Origin: Monarcha castaneiventris obscurior | Lineage: Eukaryota > Chordata > Aves > Passeriformes > Monarchidae | Direction: 5' to 3' | NCBI GenBank assembly: GCA_026261815.1 | Contig: JAMPIT010000884.1 | Span: 17,010,210 to 17,074,209 of the forward strand | DNA: 64,000 nt | In this document: in pieces, positions 1 to 13,500 of the stretch | Position numbering within the stretch: position 1 is the stretch's first letter | Layout: every line of letters starts with the position of its first letter | Position numbers and translations under genes: made by a program | Notes under the pieces: model-generated | Seen by the model: only the letters and a program-made list of their open reading frames with translations | Database searches by the model: none | Told to the model about the DNA's origin: nothing

Positions 1-3000
1 TCAATAAAACATGCATCCCAGGGAAACCATGTTCTTAAGCACACATTTATGAAGTGCTTCAAAATTCTCAGGTGTCAAGTGCTATCTTTTGAGGTCTTTT
101 CTTATTTATTAAGTTTTAATCTATCTCACTGCTGTCTTCTCTTCCTTGTTTCAACAAGCTTGGCCAGTCTTGTTCTCTCCCCTTTTTCCTGCAGGATTTA
201 TACCCCTTTGTTCTGGCCTCTGCTCTGCTTTCAGGCTGCCTCTCCTGAAACACCATGCTCCCAACAGCGTGTGAGGGCTGCAGCTGAGAGCTATCAAGTG
301 CTAAGCAGAGCAGAATAATTGCCTTCCCTGTTTTACACACCGCAGTCCTCTTAACACGACGTAAGACAACAGCTACTTTTTTTCAGGCACTGTCACATTG
401 TTAATTCCTCTCCAGCTGATGTGTCTCTGCAGCATCCCTCCCCAGGCAGTATCCACCCTCCTCTTCTGCGTTTGAGCCACTGCCTCTCCTTTCCCATGTG
501 CATGTGCCCTCCTTTCTCAGGATATGCTCAGAACGAGTATTTTGAAAGCTGTTGCTTTTCCCATGCTGTGGAGGAAAAGAAAAGCCAAGTTCTGCTTTCC
601 AAGGACACCTTGGAATGGTGTTTCCTCTTATCACCAAGGTTTAATTGTGCCTGGACTCTCTGCCGTTCTCAGAAATCACCTAAGTGTTGAGGTTAATTGA
701 GTGGGTCATTCCAAAATAACTATAGGTGAAAGAAGGATGATGAGACTGGTAACAGACTGGATTTCAGTGAGACATAAAATTCTGAGTAACTCCAGCAAAT
801 TGGTGCCATAAAAAGGATGAACCTGTGTGCTGATTTAAGTAAACAAAGGTTTGTGGCCTCCTAGGTCCCACTTGTGTGGGAAAGCACTTCATTTATGCTC
901 TCCCAAGACACAGGTGTTACTAATTGTTCTAGTAGAGTGCTAGATGTTTAAGGACAATTTATCCATTTATTTTCTGTGTTTTCTATTGATTCCCTCTTCA
1001 TCCTTTGGGATCTTGTATAGTCCCAGTCAGGTCTCAGCCCATGAAGCAAGTAGTTCAGCTACACCTCCTACAATTCTTTCCCTTTATGCTGAGCACAGAT
1101 TATTCAAACACTTTCAATTAGTTTTTTCTTTAACCCTACCGCTTTGTGACCCTGCCTCTAATTCATTCATTCTTTTCTTTGTTTCTTATCACTTCAGTGG
1201 GTACTCAGGCACTACAATATTGTCCTTTTGATGATAAAGTATGGAGGCTCTAAAGCATCTCTGCCTGACCATTTCCCTCTGTTTTTTATCATCTGGCATC
1301 ATATTATTTTTACTCCCTTTCTTGCTTCTTCTCTGAACACTTATAAATTGTTTTTTCATTCCAGTCACATTTTTATGGACCTGGATTCTACAGTGTATTT
1401 TTCAGGATATGCAAAGCTCAGAATTTCCTGTTTACCAGCTCCTACTATTTTGCTTAATGCCCTTTCTTGTTTCTCCTTCACTGGCTTTGTTTTCTTGTCT
1501 ACTGCTGATTTTCTCCCCATGAGAGGCTTTCCACCAAGTTTGAATTTTCAGTAGTTCTGGAGGCCATTCCAGAGGCAGGTCTGCATAATAATGGGGCAGG
1601 AGGAGATGGAGGGGGTCAGATGTGCACATAATCAGCACGCGTGCCTGCACATCTCTGAGCGATGCTGATGGTTCCTCTTGCTTCACTGGGAGCTCTGTGC
1701 CAGCCTGTAACTGCAGAGGAAGAGGCAACGAGCAAACAAGGGAGTACAGGAGACTGTGACCCTGAATTAATTAGATCATGCCTGTTAGCCCTGGCAACGT
1801 GACTGAGGTTATATAGGAGAGCACACAGCCCTGTGCCTCCTTCACGGACCCAGCTCTAGCCTGCATTCCTTCAGACATCTCTTCTGTGGACATGTTATTC
1901 CTCACCTCCCCTTCGTTCACGCTCCTGAGACTGCAGTCAGAGCAGGGAGTTAGCACTCACATCAAGCTCTGAGCATGTCAGATCGTTTGCTACAGCTGCA
2001 GCCAGTCACAAAGGACCTAAAAACCAGGGATTACCTCTTGTTCGTTTGTTTTCTAAATCTGTCTTTTTAATCTCCATTTCTATGACACTGATGATCTCAT
2101 TTTCCCTGTTGAAAATATCATCTACTCCTGTAATTAGGAGATTGCTGGTTCTGATACGACATCTAATTTCTCAGTATCTCAGTATTATGAGTTCTGAAGT
2201 AAGCTTCATGAAGAGGTCTTAAGTAGTTTGATGAAATGGTGGGTGACCTTAATGAAGTGTTAATTTAATAATAACCTAAACAAACATGTCATAGATTGCA
2301 ACAGTTTGGAATAAGCTGCTTTCGTAACAAGGTTCATATCTCTGTGATCTGAGCCTGATTCTGACAGCATCTCCTGCACCCCGTGCCTCCCTGGTGGACA
2401 CTCACTCTATCTGTTCTCTCTGCTAATCTGCACCCAGTTGATCTCTGACCTAGAAATAGCTCACTTGAGGCTCTGGTTTTTTCCTACCTGCTGGTCTTTA
2501 GCAGAATCCCATGTGGCTCTCACCTTCTTTTCTCCTCTGGTTTGCTCCTAAGAGCATCCTGTGCTTGTTCCTGCTGCACACCCTCAGCCTTTACTCTGTC
2601 TCCCGTCTGAATGTGGGGACACGGGAGGGGAGGATCACATCCAAACACCTCATCCTGACCTGGTATTTCCCACAGATGTTTCACCTGAGAACAACTCGTT
2701 AGGAATGGCCCTATCCCAGCACCCTTCTCACTCATGGTCATCTGTCCTGGTCCTGGGCAGTGATACAAGCAGTGGCACAGCCAGAGAGGGGTTTATCCCT
2801 GTGGTCATTCAGAAGCTGTTGAATCCATGCTTCCTGCAGTGTAGTTGCAGGTGCAGTGTAAAGCTGAAGGAGGCAGGACTGATCACATAGATGGTGGCAG
2901 AAGGTGACATTATGGTGATATTCACTGAACCTGGTAATTTCATAATAAGGGACAATCACAGATGTAATTGTAGGAGTGGCGAAATTACTGAGGAGATGTG

Positions 3001-4391
3001 GCCTTAGAACTGGCTTTGATGTATTCATGGTTGTGATGTTAATCTGCAGTGCAGCTACAGGACTAGCCACGGTGGTAAAGGCATTTGTCTGTCGTAACAC
3101 AGCATTAGCAAACCCTAAAGCAGTTCTCAGCTGAACCCTAAAACATCTAAAAACTCCCAGTTCATGATCTGTGCTCTTGTTCCCCCATGCAGGGATTTCA
3201 TTTTATGCAATTAATCTTGCCACTTGGATACCTTTTTCTCAATAATAAGATAAAACTATTCTCTCCAGTTTAAAATTGCTGCTGTTTGATGTAACCTTAG
3301 TCACCCTTCAGTTGGTCTCCTCTATACTCTTCATCTTGTGCTATTGCCTCTCATTAATCTTTGTTACCAGGAGAGCTGCCATGTCTCCTTCTTCCCATAA
3401 TGTTTTAGCTCTGCATCAGTTTCTGTACCCTCCTCTGTTGATCAGGCTTTTCCTTGCTTGGGGCACAGAAGCAGTGAGAGGCAGGACAAGGAGAAGCTCA
3501 GAGTGGCACCGAGCTGGGAGCTCCAGCCAAGTGGCTGCTGGGTTTTGTCCCTGGGATGTCCTCAGCTGCCCCTGCTGCTGGCTTTAACACCCTGTTGGTG
3601 CTGCAAAGGCCCTCAGCTCCCTGGAGCAGGTACCTGAGGGCATGGGAGGCACACAGCTCTGCAGGAGCAGGGTACAGGCAGCATTCCAAGGCTGCTTCTC
3701 CCTGGCTGGACAGGCAGGGTCTGGCTTGCCTGTAGGAGCACATCTGCCCGACACCTCTGCAGGTGCCCTTGGGAGCACGTCAGCGTTTGTGCCAGAGTCC
3801 TGGTGCACTTCTGCTCTGCCTTAAATACCACTTTTGCATAGGTGACAGGTCATCTGTCATGTCAGTGTACAGCCTCTCTATCTGGCACATCCATAACCTT
3901 TCCCAGCTCCGATGGCAGTAGCCTTCTTTTTTCATATGCTCCTGCCTTTCTTCGCTATTCTTTGGCAGATTGATGGATTCACCCTGAAACAATGAGTCTG
4001 ATTTCCCACTCCTCTCACATTTTCTGCCGTAAAAAGTGACAGTTACTGCTGTCACATCAGAATTGCCACGTTTATGGTCAATCTATGGTTGTTTTGCATA
4101 AACTAATGCGACTGTGCAAGATGTGAAGCAGCAGGGAATCACACCCTTCCTCCACAACACTTATTTTCTTCTCATTATTTTACTTCTGCAAAGCCTCCTG
4201 TGTCTGCATGTGCCAGGCAGGGCTGTATAAATAAAAAATTTACATGCAGCGTGCAAAACACAATCCTGTTTCTGAGCAGTGCGAGGTTTGCGAGTGGAAG
4301 TCAGGATCTGGCCCCCCGTGAATAAACGGAGAGCAGTTCCTCAGAACCAGCCTGTGCTGGGATAAGCAGTGCTCTCCCTCTCTGTTTGCAG
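1..4391 (+). other. CACNA2D4 intron, 5' part outside window
   Basis: No exon recognised. Short open frames on both strands are chance ones with no family match. I see no clear full-length repeat. The stretch at 3400-3830 is relatively GC-rich and open in several frames but carries no recognisable protein. Confidence 0.6.
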
Positions 4392-4505
4392 TTCAGAGAT
4401 GCTGGCCAAGGAGGGCTGTGTAACCAAGCCATCATGCTGATCACCGACGGAGCCGTGGAGGATTATGAGGCTGTGTTTGAAAAGTACAACTGGCCCGATC
4501 GGAAG
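4392..4505 (+). CDS. CACNA2D4: CACNA2D4 exon (segment residues 1-38), end of VWA region
   Basis: Acceptor CTCTCTGTTTGCAG precedes 4392; donor GTTTGT follows 4505. The 114 nt are in phase 0 at both ends. The peptide starts [16 protein letters not shown] and ends KYNWPDRK, which is the end of the von Willebrand A fold: the last beta strand IMLITDG and the following helix. The MIDAS residues themselves lie in upstream exons not in this window. Confidence 0.93.
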
Positions 4506-7500
4506 GTTTGTCTGGGAAGTGATCAATGGGAAGGGAGGGGAAAGGGGATGTCCCGCTGTGGGGGGAGTGGAAGAGCCTGAGCCAGGGTATCAGGCAGAGC
4601 TGAGCGTTCACATATTGCAGTACCTGAATAGCCATGGGCTCCTGACTGTAAATGCAAACAAAGCAGCCAGGCAGGAGCCTCCTGCGGTGCTTTCCGAGGT
4701 GAGAGGATTACAAATGCCTATCTCTAGGTCAAGGAAGCTTTTCTTTTTCATACACTTTGTTTTCTAAAGGTGTGGGCAATCAAAGCGTTCTCCTGGTGAG
4801 ATTACGAAGACTGAGTTTAGTGTTTCAAAATTAAAAACCAATTTTTGCAGAGAGTTTTAATCTCATGCAGGGCTGTTTATAACTGGTCCTGTTGGGGAAA
4901 GGTTTGGCTATTAGCAGTTCTTATGGTGGCCAGGGGAATGATCCAAACACCCTCTCTAGGTGCCTTCCAGCCCTGTTTACTCTGATATCTGTGATTACAG
5001 GCTTGCACTAGCAGAGCTGACCATGCAAGTGGAATAGACCACTGCTCATCCTAAACCCTCCTGATGTATTTGTTTACCTCATCCCTGCTAGCAGCAGTGC
5101 ACAAAGGGAGAGAAGCAGCCTACTGAGAGACCAGAGCAGGGGGCTGTTGAAACAGTTTACTTCAGGATTGGCTCTTTTGTTGGTGGTCAAACTCAAGAGA
5201 AATGGTAAAGCTCTCTAAATGATTCATGTGGGCAGCTGTTCCCCTGGGTAAAGGATTCCTGGGAGCTATAAACTTCTCTCCATGTGGTTGCTGACTGCTT
5301 GGCAGAGCTGCTATCATAAAACCAAACAGAATTTGCACTTTTGCTTTGTTATTCAGATGATCCCAGGTGGTACTTGGCTTTCTGGCCTTATTGTAATGGG
5401 AAATTAAGTTCCAGGCAGGCCACAAAACAGGAAACAAATGGCGTGAGAGGCTCCTGTCTCTGTGAAGGCAGAGCTACTGCTCTCACCACATTCACACCAG
5501 TGGACAAGAGCATGCCAAACTTCAGCCACTTGGGTTTGGAAGCAGATTGCAGCCTAATTCTCCTGTCCTTGCATCCTCGTTCCCAGGTCCGGGTGTTCAC
5601 GTACCTCATCGGACGGGAGGTCACTTTTGCCCCGAACGTGAAATGGATCGCCTGCAACAACAAAGGTGCCGTGTGGGACTGGTTCCCAATCCACATCTCG
5701 CATCTCACACGTGGGCTGCAGCCAGTCCTGCACCCCTCTAAGGCTTACCCACTACTGCTGGGGCCCACGAGCCCCTGCTTGGAAGATAGCTAAGGAAAAA
5801 GCAGAGCCTGCTGGCCCACATGAAGTGTGCCTGTGTCCAACTAACACAAGTCCTCCGTGCTGAGCCACCGCATTTTCCTGTCACTGTGCCAAGGGACACT
5901 ATGACCGAGATTCATGCTGGCTCTAGTCCACCTAAGTCCCTGTGCTTATTGTGGCCCAGTTGCTGGCTTTTGACAATCTGTCTAAAGCTCTGTCAGAGAG
6001 CCTGACATCTTTTGGCCGAGATATAAAACAAACATTGCTGCTTTAAAGATTTTACAGCAATTTTCACAAGGTCTGCAGGTTAACCCCTGTATCCTGGCCA
6101 AATTCTTTGTGTGTAAGTGGTTTTCACTGAGGTACCAAAATAGCTTGTTAATCCCACCCCAAACCCACTGTTCTCTCTAACTAGCATGAAATTACGTGAA
6201 TGAGAAAATCCATCTGCAGTAGGTGAGCCACCTCTATGCATTTGGGGCCAGTTAAAAAGTCAAGTTAGCACTGTCAGAGTCTGCTGGAGTAAAGGAAGAA
6301 AGGGAGGGGGGAGAAAAAAGCCATCCATGTTTGGGCATGACCTGGCCTCTGGAGACAGTGATGCTTGTTACATCAGTGTCCTGTTTAAACAGGGAAAGGA
6401 AGGGAAAACTGAAGCTGGGTGTCAGGTACAAACTGTTTTCCAGCCTGAGCCCTGGTTCCAGCAGACCATGAAATGCATGGGAGCATTTGCTGCTGAAAAC
6501 AGTTGACAGGAGAGTTGCTGGCCTGCAGAATCTCTGTGAGCTGGGGATGCTCAAGGCTCAAGCATTCATCTAATTAGCTCTATGAATTACGCTTAATGTT
6601 TTTAGGTTTTGTTAAATGAAACAAACCTCTGGGTTTCAGACGTATTCAGCCAGGAGATCCGTGACAGAGAGTTCATGGTGCTGTTGGTTCACTGGGAAAT
6701 GTCAGAATGGGTTCTTCTGAATAACCAGAGAAAAAAAATGTGCTCGTTGCGCTTGGGTTCTCACTTACCAGATCTGAGCTGTGCAGAAGGCTCCCTGATT
6801 TTGGTTCTTCTGTTTCAATGCCTTGTAGAAGTCTCGTGGTCCTTGTTTTTGAGCACACTAAATCTGTTTCCACATCACAAAGCTTATCAGAACACGAGCC
6901 CTTCCACATGACAGTGTTTTCCTAGTGGTAGGAAAGTTTTCCATCTATCTGATGTGTTCTGTCCCAAGTACAACCAATGCCTGTGGTGAGAAGCAGGACA
7001 CAAGAATCCTCATGCCATTACTCTGTGTTAGCACTTCTAACCAGCAGCTGGTTTTAAGGACCTTTTGGTCACTTGAAAACATTCTTCCCCTGTATTCCTT
7101 GTTGTAGTTTTAGACCGTTGTGGGTGCAGCTGCAGGGACAAAGCTTTGGCAATAGGAAACTTGCACTTTTTATTCTGCTTCCAATGTGCAGATGGAAGTA
7201 GTTGCCATCCTTGGATGTAAAGCTAGGCAGATTGAAGAGTGCTGGAGAAAATCGGGAAGAGGAGGTGGGAATTTGGTCTTCATATAAAATAGGGCAGGGC
7301 AAGTGGGTAGCCTGGTGAAACACTTTGCTTGCTTTCTGGACTAAAGGCAGCCTGATTAGTGGAAGGTTTTCCTGACACCCAGAGCAACATTTTGCATCTG
7401 CTTTGCACAAATCTGGTTCTATCAAGACTCTCGTCTTGCACATTGCTTCAGCATTTTTAGAAGAGCAGAGCCACTGCTGTGAAACTGTGTATTTCCACAG

Positions 7501-10500
7501 AGGCTTGTGGATACAAGGCATGTCAAGGCCCATTTCACAAAGAGCAGATTACCCACCTGGGTAGATGCAGCCTTTGACATCCAGTGTTCTAGCTTTGCAC
7601 TCATGTAGAAATAGGGGAGATGTGTCAGCAGCGTGACTCCCACCTCTGTTTCCCCACAAAGGCTACTACACTCAGATCTCCACGCTGGCAGATGTCCAGG
7701 AGAATGTAATGGAGTACCTGCACGTGCTCAGCCGGCCCATGGTCATCAACCACGACCACGACATCATCTGGACCGAAGCCTACATGGACAGCGCGGTAAG
7801 GGCCTCGAGCACAAGTCAAAACCTAAATAAAGCCCTGAAATTCAGGTTAAACAAGGCAGGAGTTGGTTGATTGATAGAAATTACTGGTCTCTGGCTCTAC
7901 TGACAGGGACAGTACTTCTTTTCTGCTCGCTCCTGGAGCTAAGATGTGTGTGCAGACTCAGATCTGAATCTGCAGTGACCCAAGTGCCCAGGACTAATCA
8001 CGCAGGCACAACATCACTTAAGTAGTGCTTCTGTGCAAGCAGGTTACCTTCTAAAGGATTATTCACAGAACAGATTATTCATGGCTCAGGGTAGGGTCAC
8101 AGAGACTGATTTCCTCCAGCCCAGTTGCTGACTGCAAATTGCTTGCTACTCAAAGATAGAGATTTCAGCTGGGGCAGCAGGCTCACTCTTTTCTTCCTTA
8201 AACTAGTGCAACCTGGCTCACCACAGTGGTCCTGAGCCCAGCCCTGTGGGCAAAGGACCAGAGAGTCAGCACTCCCAATGCCCCCTGCTTTGTCTCAGGC
8301 CTGCCCTGTGGGAAGACATTTGGCTTTGTGAGGATGACATGGGGATATCTTCTGCTGCCTGAACTGTGCCAAGTGAGGGTTGGGGCATGGTATGTGAGGG
8401 TACTAACCAAAACCTCCACAGATGCTACTCATTACCGAGGAAGTTTATTTTATCAGCAGACTTGCCACCCCTGGCACTGGTGTATAGGGTCACGCTTCCC
8501 AAGGCAGCCACAGGGATTTGTTTGCTGCACGTTTTTTTCTGCATCTCTTTTCTTGCCTCTTGTCTTGGCTTGCCATTCTCTTCCTCTGTGCCTACCTCTC
8601 CTGTCTTTGATTCATTCCTCCATTCATGTATTCATTTATGTGTTCATCCATGTCTCTCACCAGCTGCCACAGTCTGAGGAGGTAACTGCACCCTGTGTTT
8701 TGTGAGTGTGCTGTTTCCCTTGTGCCAGTCGGTGTGTGAGTGCCAGCCTCCACAGCCACAGCTGGCCTGTACATCTGGAGGGGGTGGGGGCTGCAGCACT
8801 CAGGGTCCTCTCACACTGGCAAGAAGAGGAGAGGAAGTGCTGGATGTACTGGAGAGCTGTGCTGTGCTGTTGGTTCAGAGTAGGTCGGGCTGTGTTGTGC
8901 TGTAGTTTAATTCACCTGATCTCGTTTTCCATATAAGTGCAGGAGAAGTTCACTTGCTGTGTGTTAGTGTGAGTGTTGCTGTGAATGGGAAGTTTCCACA
9001 AAAAGTCATTCAGAGTAGTAACTCAAGATACCAAGTTCAAGTCTCCATCAAGTGACCCTGTAGATTATTGGCTGGCCCCTTTATGGCTCCCAGCATGCTC
9101 TGTAATAGGGACAGGAGGCTTCCGTGCCTTCCTTACTTGACCAAATGAGAGATGGAATGAGGGATGCTACTGGCAGCAGAGGGTTAGAATCTTTTGATAG
9201 CTAGGCATGTTTGGAAGACTTCTTTGCATATGGCTTGCCTGTTTTACCTCCTCTCATGTGTGCCTTTGGAGCATCTGTCTTCTGTTGAATTGGGAGCATG
9301 TTATCCCATTACACATGCATGTCCCGTGTCCCTCACAGAGATAGCTCACTGTGGTGTATCTGTTGGATCATGGTTTTGTCTCTTTTTCCTAAGCTTAGAT
9401 GGTTGAGTGACAAGTATATCTAAGTAGGCTTTGTGTGTATTTGTGTCATTTAAATATTTGCCTGTGGTGTTTCTCATTTGTGGTGCTCATACGTTTGCAG
9501 TGTAGATGATCCCTTGTTTGTGATTTCGCTCATATTTGTGTTGCTTTTCTCTGTGCTGTGCTCCTTGTGTTGGTGGTTTTTGCACTCATTGTGTAAGTGC
9601 TCATGTGTGCACTCTTAGAGTGGTGGCTGTAAATGGTGCCACCACTTCTACAGGTTCCTGTCTCTTCATTAAAACAACTCCTCAGCGCATTTCACTGGCT
9701 CTCATCCCATCCTCATCACCCCACACGAGCAAGCGTCCACCCCACAATCCTCTTGGACACTGAGTATTTCAAAGTGCTGCCATCTGTTTTTCAAGCAGTG
9801 TGGGAGGCGAGGAGGTGGCCAGTTACAGTCAACATCTGGGGTCCTTGGGAATCACAGAGCCTTTCAGTGGGGCTCCCTGGGGTCCTGCAGTCACTAACAC
9901 CCATCCTGTTGTCCGTGCAGCTCTTTGCATCGCAGGCTCAGAGCCTGCTGCTCATGACGACCGTGGCCATGCCCGTCTTCAGCAAGAAGAACGAGACGGT
10001 GAGTGAGTGGGCGTGGGCTCACTCTCCTCTGCTGCAGCGGGGAGCTTTGTGGGGTTTTAAAGGGCCTCTGAATGAACATCCAGCCATTAGGGAAGGCAGC
10101 AGACCTCTGGCAGAGCGGATGGCTGATAATTTATCTGTCAGAATGATAGTCTGTCATTTCCTCTGGATGCTATTTCTTCAAAATATCCCTTAAATACGAC
10201 GCTTCTCCTTGTTTTGTCTCTTCCGTTTTCAAACAGAGCCTACTTCACAGACCCTAAAATTTCAGGCTGGAAGAGATCATTACCTTGTCTAGTCTGCATT
10301 TTATCGCAGACCTTCACGTGTCACATAGATGAGCCAAATACCCTGGTTTTGGCAAAAGTGTCATTGAAGAAAGGCATCCAGCCCCAAGCTCTCTCCATTG
10401 TGGTTTCTAACTCTTCGTGAAAAACTGGTGTCTAAATTCTGCTTTTAATTTGTCTGACCTCACCTTCCTGTCATAATGGCTTCCTCTATTAGATTAAAAA

Positions 10501-13500
10501 GCCTGTACCCTTTAGTAAGTTCTCATGGGAAGCATCTTCTACACTGCCATAAAGTCAAACCTGTCTACGTTGATAAGATTAAAAGGTTGAATTATTTAAA
10601 TTATTTGATAAGGGCATTTCCTCTGGGGTTGGAAACCCTTTAGACACTCTTTTCTGCACCATTTCTAACTTCTCAGCATCCTTTTAAAATGGACAATGGT
10701 ACCTTGCCATTGCTGTACAAGGGACAAACTCTTCATCCAGGTCCTACAAACAACTGTCTGCCTTCTCCACCTGGGGCTGGCCTTAGCTTGCATTAGCACA
10801 GCTGTGATGGGAGCCTGTGTGTAATTCTTCCATCGTGCTCTCCAGATGCTTATTAAACAACCAGGTCCCCATGTTGTGGAGGGGGGATTTCCTTTTTTCC
10901 AGGTTCACAGTTTTGTATTTGGCATTTGATTTAGTTGACCCAATTTATCAACCCATTCATGTTGGTTTGCATTATTGTCTTGACCTTATCAGTATTTACA
11001 CATACTGAATGCAGGGGTTTGCCCCCAAAACTTGTTTCCAGTGGTTTTATGTTACTTCTGAATCACAGTAACCAATACTGCCTAGTGTTGTGTAGAAATA
11101 CTCCTCTGCATAAACACTGGAATAACCTCTTTGGACTTTTTGAAGTATGTTAATTGGTTTTGAATAAATACATTCTCACAAGCCTAGAGGGGACAGGCAA
11201 GAGACTACTAGGGAGACAATAATGTGTTTTCAGGTAGAAAGCTACCCAGGTCTTGCTTCTGAAAATGGATTCTCCTTTGTTTTAAAGCGATCCCATGGCA
11301 TTCTTCTGGGTGTGGTGGGCTCTGATGTACCACTGAGGGAGCTGTTAAAACTTGCTCCACGGTATAAGGTAAGAGTGAGATAATGCAGTTTGCTCCTTTG
11401 CACAGCAGAGTCACTACTCGTACTGCCATGGGCGTGACTGAAAAATCATTTCTCTGCTCTGTAGGAAAAACTACGAGCATAAAGGAGGAGTTGTTCGGTG
11501 TAGCGGTGTGTGGTTTCTGTATAGCACATATGAAATCATTCACTATTACAGGCTTTTAGGCTGCTTCAGGGAAACAAGGACTGGGTGATCCAGCAAGTTG
11601 GCAAAAGGTCGTAGAACCTTTGCATGCTGATGGTCACCAACCTAGATCCAACCTAGACCCCTCAGAGATGACAGCCTTAGAAGAATTAAAGTTTTATATC
11701 CAGTTCCCAGTGGACAAGAGTTGCCATGCCAGCTGGCAAAAAATGTACTCGTTTCACTGTCAATATTCTTAGCAGAAAAACTGAGGGCTGAATGGGTTGT
11801 GGAGAGCCAACTCTCCTGTCATGCCTAGAGGTTCCTTTCTCCTGATCAGCATGATGGTTTCTTGGCAGGACAGTGTACAGAAAGTTGGCTCCCACTCGCT
11901 TTGTGCTGTACCTGGATAGAGAATTTGCTCTCCAGAATTGTTAGTCAAAAATCTTTCCATTAGCTCTACGTTCAGTGTATCTTAAAAAAAAAATGTTCAT
12001 CCATAGGAAATTCCCCCAGAGATGCACTGTTTGGTTTGGTTTCTGCTGTAAATTCCGTGCAGTGACCCTTTCTCAGTCAGGCTGCACACCAGGAGACAAC
12101 GAGCACATCCAAGGACCACCATGAAATCTGGCAATTTGAGCCAACATTTCAAGTTTTCTCTTAAATAACCATCAGACAACTACTACCAGTGAGGCAGTTG
12201 TCCAGAATCTGATTGCTGAAGGCTCACAGGACTGAAAGTGCTGTCAGAAGCTGTGAATTTCTGTGGTGCTTCCAGACATGGATTCAGGGCAGACCATTAG
12301 CAGGCAGCTGCAGGAAATGATCCTTCACACAACCCTGGCACTGTGTGTGTCAGGGTGCCTGCACTCAGCATGCAAAGCTGGCTGGTCTGGGCCAATTTTT
12401 ATATGATTATGGTCTGTGTAAGGATAAGGCCTTTTCATCTTCCTTTCTCTGTGTCACTCAAAGAACAGATACACAATAATTTTTCTTCTGGGGTAAGAAG
12501 GGTCACTGTCCTTTCCTCCAAACAGTGCCAGGAAAGGAGGGGGGGAAAAATGTGTATTTCCTTATATCAGAGGCAGGACACATCATCTCAGAAACTCTTC
12601 CAACTCCAGACCAGTTTGGAAACGTAGGATCCTCAACTTGAATTCCCTGGCATATGGGCTCCAAAAGGACCAGTTACAGAGTTCCAGCCCTCTGGAGTTT
12701 GTATATTAACAATCATGCTTATACTGGGCTCGGAAATTTCATCTTTAACAGGCCAAAAAAGAAATTTGCTGATCCAGTGTCTTGGTTTCATTCTTGCCAC
12801 ACTGAGTTAAGCCAAATGTGCTTTTCAAAAAACTGCTCCACATAGAGACGGTCCAAGTTTTGGTCTGGGATGTGTGAAATACAGAATTGATTCCCTGAAT
12901 GCACAGACAGATTGTAAATGACTTACCTTCTCACTTCCCTACTGTAATCCCTCCAGGGTTGTCTCTGCAGGAAAATAAAGGTGCAACTTTTTTATTGAAG
13001 ATAGAAACCTTATGCATTGTTGTTTTCCTTGAGACACCTCTTGTTTTGGCAAGCACAGGCTCTCCTCAGGTTTTTAGCAACTCAGGGTGTAGCTGGAACT
13101 TGCATTACAGATGGGCTTGAGCTGAGTAATTGCTCTCTCGGAAATCACTCGCAGATCAGGTCAGCCAGTGTCTGCTCTTGTTAGATTATGCTATTCCTTA
13201 AAAAGCATTTTAAGACTACAGGCTTGTACAATTGGTCCGGGTTAGGTCTGGTCTTGCCAGCACTGAAACATAATGCAGAGCTCCTGTGAAGGCTGACCGG
13301 GTTTCCAGGGAAGCCATCTGTGAGATTCATCCTCACTTGTTCATTCACTGCTCTGCGGTGCAGCAATGGGCACACAGACCTGTCACTGCTGTTTGCAACA
13401 TTCCCCATCATTGCCCACTCCCTGTGCAGCTCTGCTCTGCCTGCTCTGGAGAGCTCAGTCTGCCTCTGGGTGGCAATTGTCCACGATGACAATCAGGCTC

